Position numbers and translations under genes: made by a program
Source: Hyposmocoma kahamanoa
Lineage: Eukaryota > Arthropoda > Insecta > Lepidoptera > Cosmopterigidae
DNA: 64,000 bases
Reading direction: 5' to 3'
Assembly: GCF_003589595.1 (NCBI RefSeq)
Contig: NW_020654810.1
Coordinates: 18,281,246-18,345,245 of the forward strand
Notes under the pieces: generated by a model
Databases searched by the model: none
The model's input: the letters and a program-made list of their open reading frames with translations, nothing else
What the model was told of the DNA's origin: nothing
Part shown: positions 22,632 through 33,700 of the stretch, piece by piece
Numbering within the stretch: the first letter of the stretch is position 1
Layout of the letters: each line of letters opens with the position of its first letter

Positions 22632-23751
22632 TTATTTCAATATAATTATTTTTAATAATTTACATTTTTCTTTTTCTATCTGTAGCATTTCCTCTTGTTC
22701 CTTATTCTGTACCTCTAACTTTTGTAGTTCCAGTGTTTCCTTAATTTTCAACTCTTTTTTTCTTAATTCTAATTCTTCTTTCTTCAATTTCAAATGTTTC
22801 TCAAAAACGTCATCTCTCCATTTTGTTTGCAATTCTTGTCTTTTCAAATATTCTAACCATTGTCTTTCTAAGTTCATTTTGCTCTGAGATCTTTCAGATT
22901 CTATTCTTCTAGCCAATCTCCTCTTTCTTAACTCTGTTAAAACTCTGCTTTCTTGAACAGCTTTTAAAGATGTAGTCACATTGTCTGAGTGATGCTCTGT
23001 TTGATTTTTTCGAATACTTTTTTTATATTCTTTAAGATCTGGATTGTGTAAATTATATGAATCACAATCAACATTATATTGAGCATAAATATTGTCCATA
23101 ACACCAAAAAATTTAAATTTATTGTGTTGTCCGTTATCTAGGCATTGTTTGTACTTTTTGGCCAATGCATTAATTTTCCACCTGACTTGATCTGGTGTCA
23201 CCTGAAATGTGACTCATAAATTTACCAAGCATTCACATAATTTATTGAAAAACAAATTAATGCAATATTCTGAAACTAAATTCGTATTATTACTATTAGG
23301 TATAAAGTAGGGATAGATAATTAAGCTCACTTCTAAGTTATGCTCTTTTAAGCTGTCCGCTATTGCAATCCAAATTCTGGTTTTCTTTTTTGGTGTCTCC
23401 AACATTTCCAGCTTTTCTTCATAAGATTTCAGAAGCATTGAAGTGGCTTTGTTTGTCCAGGCTGCGCCTGCAACATAATTACATGAAGTAACGATAATAT
23501 AGGGTAGTATGTGTAAGTACTTAGTGAAACAAAACTAGGTTTTACTTTGTTTTTCTGTGCCCAAGATTATTCCAACGTTAGATTCTTGTTTAATGTGTGT
23601 ATTCTGTGACTTATTTTGACATCCTACTTCAGCAGGATCCTCTTGTACTGTAATAAAATCAAAATGCAAAAATGTACGAAATTGTAATGATTCAAGATAA
23701 ATTATATTTATTTTACTACTTACAAGTATCAACAACATTGTCCATATTCAT
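22632..23751 (-). CDS. Myb/SANT-like DNA-binding protein, copy 1 (Harbinger partner type)
   Basis: Predicted DNA-binding protein of the kind that accompanies PIF/Harbinger transposases. Exons in coding order: 23751-23724, 23647-23546, 23467-23331 and 23201-22632, giving 278 aa with all phases agreeing and good GT/AG sites. The Myb/SANT-like trihelix spans about residues 46-115 and has the spaced Trp residues (WTNKATSMLLKSYEEKL; IWIAIADSLKEHNLE; VRWKINALAKKYKQCLDNG). The C-terminal half is a highly charged Lys/Glu/Leu coiled coil (LELRKKELKIKETLELQKLE). It is divergent (head-to-head) with the transposase gene 1.1 kb away and is paralogous to the copy at 26146-27238. The frame is intact, so it may be expressed; domestication is possible but unproven. 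Confidence 0.8.
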
Positions 23752-23763
23752 TTTTATAACACA

Positions 23764-23790
23764 GGTTCTTCTTCTTCTTCTTCTTCTTTT
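23764..23790. repeat. (TTC)n microsatellite
   Basis: About eight TTC/TTCT units just upstream of the first ATG of Myb-like copy 1. A simple repeat with no assigned role. Confidence 0.8.
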
Positions 23791-24864
23791 AAATATTATG
23801 GCTCCATCGAAATAATCAATGATTTTGCCAATGTCAAGTATAAATAACTATGTACGGTAGTATTATAGTAATAATTGTTTTGATTATTTTGATGTTTATT
23901 TGACAATTTTGACATCCATTTTATACCATAGAATAGACCATGCCGTAGTATTAACGATTTTTTTTTATGTGTAAATATAATCTAATCCATCACATGTAAT
24001 AAAAATAAATGAAATGGAAAACAATATTATTTTATTAGAAAACTAAAAATCAACATCATAGAACCCACCCACTTATAAAATATATGACGTACTTACTTGT
24101 AAGTATGTATACGAAGGAAGGAACGCATCATAGACAACGCTTGCAGATGCCTTGAATTTTGAATCTATTGTCACTTCTCTTCAATAAAATGTATTACATT
24201 ATTTTGTTGTTAAAATGGCGGGTTTTTGAAGTTACGAGTACAGAGTTTACAAAGATTATTTTTATTTTAAGTATATTATGGAGAAAAAACGAAGAAAGAA
24301 ATATTGATGGAGAAAGTTGGAACTATATGCCTTATTTTAAACCAAATTAGAAAAGACTATTCTGAAAATTCCACTAATATGAATTCAAATTTATTATTCA
24401 AAGTGATAGAAGATAATGTGATCTATGTGAAAGTGAAACATAAATATTGACTCCCGCCGCTTAAAAGGTCTATTTAATAAACCCAAATAAGTGAATTAGG
24501 AGAAAGTGAAAAGTTTTAGAATTTAGAACTACAATGGGAAATATTACGGAGGATCCCGATAATTAAACGAAGACATAGCTCAAAGGACTTGTATCCAAGC
24601 CAAAACTATTATTAAAAAAAAAACATTGTTTTGTTTTGATTGCGTGATAATTTATTATTGTATACTTGTATGCGTTAGCATCTAATAGTCTGTGTATACT
24701 TCTTGCATGCGTTAGCATCTACAGTCTGTGCTTTTTGCCAAACTCACAGTGCACGCCTCAGGTAGAACTCAATAGAACTGGACTACTATTATTTGTTTTG
24801 GTGTCATTGTAATGATAAACCTAAAGTTATTAATTAGGTTATGTATTAAAATAATATTGCAAAA
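23791..24864. other. Shared 5' region between Myb-like copy 1 and the transposase
   Basis: About 1.1 kb of AT-rich sequence between two divergent ATGs. It contains a short tandem duplication at about 24659-24731 and no recognisable gene. It could act as a bidirectional promoter. I found no convincing terminal inverted repeats here. Confidence 0.4.
24659..24731. repeat. Two-unit tandem repeat upstream of the transposase
   Basis: Two units of about 35 bp, each TGTATACTT...GCGTTAGCATCTA...AGTCTGTG, lie about 135-205 bp upstream of the transposase ATG. They share a 14-base core ATGCGTTAGCATCT and might be a promoter-proximal binding-site duplication. Confidence 0.55.
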
Positions 24865-26058
24865 ATGACCGATCACAAAGTTCTAATTGGTTTAGCTGAA
24901 ACTGTAGCCTTAAGTAGCGACGATGAATCAAGTGGTTGGAGTGATGTTTTCAAAAGTGATGCCGATACTTCAGAGAACGATAGCGAAGAATATGACGACG
25001 ACAAACTATTTTTCCCTCTGATGCAATATTTAATAAGGCTTCGTAAAAAGCGAGTGGATGACTATTTACATATTGTAGATTCTTGGACAGACTTAGAATT
25101 CAAAAATCGCCTCGGATTATCTAAAAACACATCATACCAGCTTATTGGTATGTAAGTTGTATTTATTAAGATACAGGTAGATGAACATCAATAGCAAAAT
25201 GTTTTATTTTCTAAGACATAATTTGTTTCAGATGAACTGCAAAGTTCCGGATTTATTGCATCTCATAAATTCGGCTTAAAACCCTTGGAACCGAAACTAT
25301 GCTTCTACATATTTTTGTCCTTCATCTCAAGTACAGAAACATTGATACCAATAGCAACACGATTTGATATTTCAATATCTTCAACCTTTCGTGTTATTAG
25401 AAGAGTTGTTGCTTGGCTATTGACAAAATTAAACGATGTTATTAAGTGGCCAAAGGACTTAAATGAAATGAAATCAATATGTGATGCATTTGAAACTAAA
25501 ACTAGGATATCAAACATGTTAGGGGTTATAGATTGTATGCATGTTAAGATAGAGAAACCTAAAAATGCAACAGAGTATTGCAATTCAAAGGGATATTATT
25601 CAATTATTTTACAAGCAACGATAGACGCTAATTTGAAATTTACAAACATATACTGTGGGGAACCAGGTTCCATGAATTGTGCCCGTGTATTGAAAAAATC
25701 ACCTTTGTACAATACTGCCTGCCAGAATGCAAGCGCATTATTTCCGCAAAATACTTTTCTCATCGGTCATTCAGGATATCCATTATTGACATGGATAATA
25801 CCGCCTTTTCGGGAAAATAAACGACTGACGTCTTCACAAAAGGAATTCAATGCAATGCACTCGAATGCTCGAAAACTTAGAGACAAAGCATTTAATGCAT
25901 TACGGGTACGCTTTAAACGAATAAAATATTTTTCAGTTTATAGAAATATTGCCTTTATAACAGATACTATTGTAGCAGCTTGTATTCTTCATAACTATTG
26001 TGTTAATGAAAATGATCAAGTACCTGATAATGAACAGCAAAATATTGGAAGACTATGA
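24865..26058 (+). CDS. HARBI1-like PIF/Harbinger transposase with altered catalytic residues
   Basis: DDE_Tnp_4-type nuclease-fold protein. Two exons, 24865-25147 and 25232-26058, join in phase to 369 aa, about the size of HARBI1. An acidic N-terminus is followed by a helical region (WTDLEFKNRLGLSKNTSYQL) and a helix-turn-helix-like stretch (IATRFDISISSTFRVIRRV). The catalytic core has a first Asp in GVIDCMHV (25531-25533). Where relatives have GDSGYP this protein has GHSGYP (His at 25768-25770). Where relatives have Glu before the A-F-x-x-L-x-x-R-F motif it has Asp (25882-25884). The PGSxHDARV motif reads PGSMNCARV. The frame is open to the end, including IVAACILHNYCV. So this is a catalytically doubtful but uninterrupted transposase: either a young dead copy or a domesticated protein that kept only DNA or protein binding. 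It is convergent with Myb-like copy 2 (87 bp between stops). Confidence 0.85.
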
Positions 26059-26145
26059 TTTATAGGTTATAAGAGAAATGAAAACTTATTTTACTAAAAA
26101 AAAATCAATCCACGACGGATCCATCTAGTGGATCATCGACATAAT

Positions 26146-27238
26146 TCATTCGAGAATTCTCGTTAATTTATTATTCTTATCTAGCAATTTCATTAGTAAT
26201 TCACATTTTTCTCGTTCTATTCTAAGAAGTTCTTCATGCTTTCTTTGTTTTAGTTGCAGTTTTTTTAAAGCTAAATTTTGTTTAAGCTCCAATTCCTTTT
26301 TTCGGAGCTGTAATTTTTCTTCCCTTAATATTAGACTCCTCTCAAGCCTTTCATCTCGAATTTGCTTTTGTTCATCTTGTTTTTTTAAATATTCCATCCA
26401 TTGTTTGTCAAGTTCTACTTTAGCTCGTCTTTCTGCCCTTAATTTTCTAAAAGGTGCCTTGAGTGTTTTAGTTTTTACTACCTCTGTATCTCTCTGTACA
26501 CCTGATGCTAGTCTGTACGTGCCAGTGTCGTCATTGTAGCGTCCGAGAATTTGGTGCATTTCATTAAAATATTTAAAATCTGATGTATTTTGCCCATTAT
26601 CAACACAATCCTTGTATCTTTTTGTGAGTGCATTTATTTTCCATCTAACTTGATCTGAAGTTACCTGTAAAAATAAGGATTATTATACAAATGTAATTTG
26701 TGCATTTTCCATTCGGTAACAGATACTTGCAGTCAATTAACTTACTTCTATGTTTAAAGATTTTAATTCTTCTGCAATTGCTGTCCACATTTTAGATTTT
26801 TTCTTTGGATTTTCCAACATGTGTATTTTTGTTTCATACAAACTTAAAAGCATAAGCGTTGCATTCTTAGTCCAAATTTTATCTGCAGATAAAGCATAAT
26901 ATTAAAAATAAAGTATAAACCGTTAACATAGTCTATATATGTAACATATGTTAATTAAATATTAAAATTTACTCACTTTGCTTATTACTTTCATTCCCAT
27001 TTATTTCATCTTGATTCGAAATATTTGATTCAATATTTTGTATGGAATAGTTTACGTTTAAGTTGGTTTTGTATTCAGACGACGTTCCACCATATGCAAT
27101 AACAACAAAAAAAATTAGAACAATGAAGCTCAAAACAAGGAAATTCTTTTGTTAATAAAACAATTCCATATTTAACTTACAGTGATTGTCTAATATTGCA
27201 AAAACAGTAACGTTGTTGTCATTCATATTTGGGTTCAT
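26146..27238 (-). CDS. Myb/SANT-like DNA-binding protein, copy 2 (splice junction uncertain)
   Basis: Paralogue of the gene at 22632-23751 with the same exon plan. Exons supported: 26664-26146 (C-terminal coiled coil and stop), 26882-26746 (first part of the Myb/SANT domain, WTKNATLMLLSLYETKI), and an exon ending at 26977 that starts near 27090. A candidate first exon is 27238-27181 (MNPNMNDNNVTVF). The acceptor between the first and second exons is not evident: the place where an AG is needed reads GCATATGG. The domain core includes VRWKINALTKRYKDCVDNG. It is only moderately similar to copy 1, so the duplication is not recent. It lies tail-to-tail with the transposase, a common Harbinger arrangement. 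It may be a functional gene with an unrecognised exon, or one broken at intron 1. Confidence 0.65.
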
Positions 27239-27560
27239 TTTAAAGGAGCGTTTTCCAACTACACAAATAGAAAAAACACAGTTTATCAACATTTCATGTT
27301 TACGTTTAAGTTGTGCCCAAAAAATGCTTTTTTTAAGAATTCTAAGTTCGTTATGTAACACCGATTGCTTAAAACCATATATATAAATAAAAATATTTTT
27401 ATTTAAGAAAATCGACCTAAAACAAAGGATCAGTTCACGCAGACGGAATAATAAAATGTATTATTCTACTCTTTGAATAAAATTTTGTAGATTGTAGGTT
27501 GAGTGAATGTTACAGAATAGACAATAATGTTAACTTTTTTTATTCCATCGTATAGAAATC

Positions 27561-27614
27561 ACCGGACCAAGTCCGGTTGCTGGTGACCCCACAGGCATAT
27601 GTCTGGGGGCGACC
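27561..27614. repeat. Two adjacent perfect/near-perfect palindromes
   Basis: ACCGGAC-caa-GTCCGGT (27561-27577) is followed by a 33-bp near-palindrome centred on CATATG with CCCCA/TGGGG arms (27582-27614). They lie about 170-225 bp upstream of the ABCF3 start codon. They could be a transposon remnant or a cruciform-prone regulatory site. Confidence 0.55.
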
Positions 27615-27785
27615 AATAATAAAATACATTATTTTGAAATGCTGATATCCCTGTCTGAGTTTGACAGCTTGATGTGATAGTGACGTGACATCGAGCTATT
27701 AACGGAGGACTTTTGTTGATTTTCAAAATTAAATGATAACGATAAGAATATTCTTTTAAAAGCCAATTTACCTAGTAAATACAAC

Positions 27786-30700
27786 ATGGCTAAATGTGGT
27801 GAATTTATTAAAAGTCAATTTCCATTAATTGATGAGGACTTAAAAAAATATGTCGAAGGTAAGTGCTAGGTTATGATCGTGATATATTGTTGTTCTTTTT
27901 GTGGAATTAAGACTATTTCAGTGAGGCATTAAAGTAACTGAAAGTTAGCTAAATTTTTTAATTTATAACAATCTTTACGAATTCTCACACGCCGCTTTTA
28001 TGACAAGGTGTGACCACGTTGTGAAATTCGCCATTGACTTGATATTACAGATATTTTGGATAACAGTGCGGGCGAATTCGAGGACACAGAAGAAGTGTAC
28101 GAAGCTGTCGGCGAAGTACTACAGGGGATATCGGAAAAATCCGAGGATGATATAAGGTATGAACCATTCATAGATAGTAATAAACAAAGTAACCTTGATT
28201 TTATGTGAATTTTGTTAAAAATATTGAAGTGATAATCTGCGCATAATATAAGAGACACCCCTTGTAATTATATTATAAAAACTATATCTGTTTAAGTAGC
28301 TAACGGTTATCATGCTAGACTGCCCCGCAGAGTATTTGTATGGCCTACATTTATTTCTCTTGTGAGTTTAGGTGTAATTTGTGGCTGTCTATGTGTGTGT
28401 CCATGGCACCCGTGACACAGGGTTTCCCTAGCGGTGCTTTGTTGAGTGTGTGCGTTATTATCATTACTTTTTGAACTCAGCTTGATTTTCTTTCTTGATT
28501 CAGCCTATATGTGTGGGTGGGTGTGGGGTGTAACACTAACATTAAATGGAATTATATTTATCCAAATCTTATTTCAAATAAAAATAGCACATATTTAGTT
28601 TTTATGATATATATGATTTAGATGTAAGTATAGAAAATTATAAGATTCTTTCCTTCCAGGGAGATATGTGAGCAGCTACTCCACATGCTGCAACCCAACA
28701 AATCATCCACAAATAATGGACCTCGAAAAGTTCTTGATGCTCCGATTCACTTGGCCTCAATGTCTGCACCCACTGAAACGGATGATCTCAAAAGTATATG
28801 GCTACAAACTAGGGATGATACTCTGGTAAATATACATAATTTTTCCTTCCAGACGCTTTCACAATGAAAGTTCGCACGCAATCAGTTGCAAATGGGGATT
28901 TTTTACTCTTTGATCACAACTAGTTGCCAATCAAGACTGTAGATTTTTTATGATTTATATTTTATTAGACAAATCTGGTTGCGTGTGAAGAAATAATACT
29001 CTTGATTGCCAACTAGTTGCGATCAAAGAGTGAAAATCCTCATTCAAAACTGGTTGCGAACTACGGTTGCAAAAGTGTCTAGAGGGAATTTTTTCTATCC
29101 ATATCAACTGTTAGAAGACTTACCTTTTATCTTGTAGCACCGCATCAAATTTCAATTTCTATCTACATTATATACAGAATTAAATTCATATCAAAATACG
29201 GTGTTGCATAATACAGAAAATAAAATATGAATAACCTGAATATACATTGAAAGTATATACAACAGGCAACCTTTTGCACCAAGCAATTGCTACCAGTGAT
29301 GTTAGCAGATATAGTAAATGTAGAAGTATACTGTACTTATATATTATTTACCATGGGTTATGTATGATTTTATTTTTTACACTCTGTAAAATGCATAACA
29401 CTTATTATAATTTTTGATTTCCAGAAAGTGGATGCCAGGAAATTAGAAAAAGCAGAAGCAAAACTGCAACAAAAGCAACAGAAACAGAAAGAAGCTAAGG
29501 TCCCAGTAGTGGTGCCAGTTCTGCAGACTGCCACGGCATCCCAGGTTACATCAAAAAAAGACAACAAACTTGAAGCTAAGGGAACAAACCGAACACAGGA
29601 CATTAGGATAGAGAATTTTGATATTGCTTATGGTGATAGGTAAGAATTTTTCATCAGTTTACTTGGCGTGTAGCACCACTATTGCCACTTCTGTTTACAG
29701 TTTCACATATTTTCAGCATTTGATACATTTTTTGCTTGACAAAGAAATACAATGTATTATCTTGTTTCAGAGTATTATTACAAGGTGCAGATCTTGTTCT
29801 AGCATGTGGTAGACGTTATGGTCTGGTCGGGCGTAATGGTTTAGGTAAAACCACGCTCCTTAGGATGATTGCATCAAGGCAACTGAAGATACCATCACAT
29901 ATTTCCATACTGCATGTTGAACAAGAGGTGGTGGGAGATGACACTCTGGCATTACAGAGCGTATTAGAATGTGATACTGTTAGAGAAAATTTGCTGAAAC
30001 GGGAAAAGGAGATTACTACCGCTATTAATAATGGGTATGTTCTGTTCGAGTATGTTACATGAAAATAAATATTACAATGTTGACAACATTACATATGTTG
30101 CTTTGATCCCAAAGTAAGTAACTAAAGCTCTTGTGTTATGGAAATCGGAAACAACTATGGTACCATAAACACCCAGACCTGAGACAATATAGAAGTTAGT
30201 TTTTCTACATTCACCCAGCCGGGGATCGTACCCAGGACCTAAGAGATGGCCTGATGGTGTCGCCATCTCTTAAGTCAGTCAGTGTGTAAGCCACTCGCCC
30301 ACAGAAGTCAGTGTGTAAGCCACTCGTCCATAGAAGTCGTCATAATATTATAATAAAACATTAAATTAATGAAAAAAAAATAGAAGACCACTAAAATAAT
30401 TTTATGTTTAAATGAGCAGCTTCTCCAATCAGAAAAATAAAATGGTATCAAACCTAAGTATCAAACTGAGTAGGCAAGTTTCCACATTTTGATGACACAC
30501 AACACTGTCTATACTTTTCTGAAGCAAAGGTATGAAGACAAACACAATGAATTATGAAATTTGTGAAAATTTTTTGTTTATTTTCATTGATTGTAATGGA
30601 TGTGAGTGCAGCAGCTCTCAAGAACTTCAGTTCTCCATCTTATCACGTTTATGCTTCTTTTGTTTTAGGACTTTATTGAATTACTATTATATATATTACC

Positions 30701-33700
30701 GCCTTGATTGCATGAACTTAGTTGTTATTACAGTAGCTTTGAGTGAATTTTTTTTCTGTAGATCAACAGACCCGAATCTATCATCAGAGTTAACAGAGGT
30801 GTACGGACAACTGGAGAACATAGAGGCCGACAAGGCGCCGGCTCGGGCGTCCATCATCCTCAGCGGTCTCGGCTTCACGCCGGAGATGCAGGGCCGCGCT
30901 ACTAGGACCTTCTCTGGAGGTTGGAGGATGAGGCTTGCACTGGCCAGAGCCCTCTTCTCAAAGTATGTAACTTTTACAGTAGAAGTAAGAGTTTAAGAGT
31001 TCGTCCAGGGAAGTACTGCCACCCTACCTATTTGTGCCGCCAAGCACTAATGTAAACATTACTGCGTTTCGGTTTCGAAGGGTAAGGGTGCTGGTGAAAT
31101 TACAGGCACTCAGGGCTTGTCAACTTATGTCTTAGGGTGTCGGGCGCAGTGGCAGTGCTCCTCAGATCTTTGTAATTTAAAGCTCTGAGTGGCACAGCAC
31201 CTGTTAGGGACAGGTGTGTTGCTTACCACCAGGCATACGACTTATTCGTCCCGTCACTTAATATTATTAATAATAAAGTAAGTAGAATACTCCTTTGCTC
31301 ATTTAGAATACATATCTGTTGTTTTATGAAAGAAAAACATGGGGAACACTATAAATTTTCTAAGGTAGCAGAAAAATTATCTAAACATGGATATCAAAGT
31401 GTGCCTTTTATCAGTTTACACGAGAATTACTTAAAAGCACTAGGGCCAACCGGAAACCTCATTATAATTAAGAAACCTCTTGCCCCGCAGTTGGACCTAT
31501 ACAATGTACTCATGCCTTTTTAAACTTGTGATTGGTTATTTAACTGCCCTAACTTTCTTCGCTCTCTTTCTATTTCAGACCGGACCTTTTGCTTCTCGAC
31601 GAACCGACGAACATGTTGGACATAAAAGCCATCATCTGGTTAGAGAACTATTTACAGAACTGGCCGACAACACTGCTTGTTGTTTCCCACGACCGGAATT
31701 TCCTCGACACAGTACCTACAGATATAATGCATTTACACACACAAAGGATAGACACTTATAGGTAAGATTACTTTAAAGGAACATGGAGTTAAGAAATGTT
31801 CAAGTTTAAGGGTTTTGATAGGTGTTAACTAGCTAAAAGAATGTGTGACCAAAAGTTCAGGATGGAATTCTGCATTGAAAATCTACATCAGGGTTTTCTG
31901 AAACAAAGGAAAATATCAGTGACTAAAAATTGAATGAGCTCCGTCTATTTGAGTACGACATATCGCGCCCCTCATGGAAGAATGGCATAAGTGGAATTAC
32001 GTCAAACATGTTTGTTGCTCCATTAGATACAGAAAAATATAACCAACATCCTCTCCTATTAAGTAGAGAATGTGGGTATTTTTTTTGTATCTAATGGAGC
32101 AATAAACATGTTTGACGTATTTCCACTTATGCCAATCTTCCATGCCAATGAGCGCGATATCTTGCTAAATTGGATATACCCCGTCCAAGCATTTATTTAA
32201 CTTATGACGTATGCATGCCTCTGAAGTTCCGTAATTATTGACATACAACCATAGACAAAGAAAAGCAATACTTCCTGGACTCTTTTATTTTTTAATTTTA
32301 GTGAAGTTTTGCTCTGATATTTATCGAGCCAACAGATTATGTAACGAAGACCATTTATAATGAAATTAAATAAATTATAATGAATTCTTATTGTTTATTA
32401 TAATGAACCATTGGATGCTCCTCCTTATGAACGGGAATCATCACTTGAATTCCCATTAACATTAATTATTAATTCATGAGTATACATATTGTCAAATGCA
32501 ACATCGCAGTTCCAATCAGTCAATCTTCTTTTTGGAACTCGCTTACATTCACGATTAAAACTTCTTCATAAATAAAATCGATTATTATAAAAAATCGAAT
32601 CGGAAACGCATTAGGACATCACTAATTGATTAGAATTCGAGCTGACAAAAGTTAAATAAATAGTTGGATGGAGTATAATTTTACTCTACTGCCCGAAGCG
32701 CATTGAATAAACGTTAAAATTCTCGGTTCTAGTTTAGAATTGCATGTATATTACTAGTTTCGTAACTGAATTATTAATATACAGGAAGGTGGGGTTGACT
32801 GCAAACCGTTAAATGGGGTAGTTTTGCTATATAATAAATGAGTAAATAATCCGCTTTGATATGAAGGCACTTGCACGGTCAAGGTCGTATTAGAAGTGCG
32901 CGGTCTCGCAAGGGGGAAGCGGGCGCACGCGATCATAAATCTTAGTATATAAAAACCGGAAAACTACGTCAATGACCTGGTCTCAGACCAGGGAACTCTG
33001 TATTATTGGTAGCAGAGCAATGGAAGTTACTCTGGAGCTCTCCAGAGTGGCTTCCATATAGAGTGTCTATATAGACATCGAACCCTGGTCTCACAGTGCA
33101 AATCGTTGGCCACCAAGGCTGTCAAAAGTATGAAACGACATATTTAAAAGAAGGCATTTTGTGTTATTGTGTGCTATTATTATTATATGCATAAGACAAA
33201 TGCTAACGAACAGCGTGCTGATGTGATGGATGCCATGTTGTTTTCCTAAATGTTTAACAAAGTAACGATTGTCTACAGGGGTAATTACGAGCAATTTCAC
33301 AAGACAAAAACCGAAAAGTTGAAGAATCAACAACGCGAGTACGAAGCTCAGCAGCAGCACCGTGCGCACACGCAGGAATTTATCGACCGGTTCCGATACA
33401 ACGCCAATCGAGCCTCGTCAGTGCAGAGCAAAATAAAGATGCTTGATAAGCTGTGAGTACACATAGACTTAACCATATAAGATAAAATAAATAACTTGAA
33501 TCGTTAGAACACAATAAAAAACTATACATCAAAAGCCATATTTATTTATTTATTTGCTAGCAACACTACCATTACGTTCACAACACATTTTTACTTATTT
33601 GACTTAGGTGTTCTACATTGTAAACACAACAATCATAAGTGGTTGACGGTAATTTCAAAACAACAATCACAAAGTCAATTAAAATTTTTTTAACATATTA

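Noticed and set aside
22632..27238. Clean terminal inverted repeats and a TWA target duplication for the Harbinger block
   Set aside because: I compared the flanks of each gene by eye and found no convincing inverted pair. A computed self-alignment of 22000-27800 would be decisive.
31326..31523. 65-codon frame in ABCF3 intron 6
   Set aside because: Not homologous to ABCF3 or any family I recognise; it is not needed to join exons 6 and 7, whose phases already agree.
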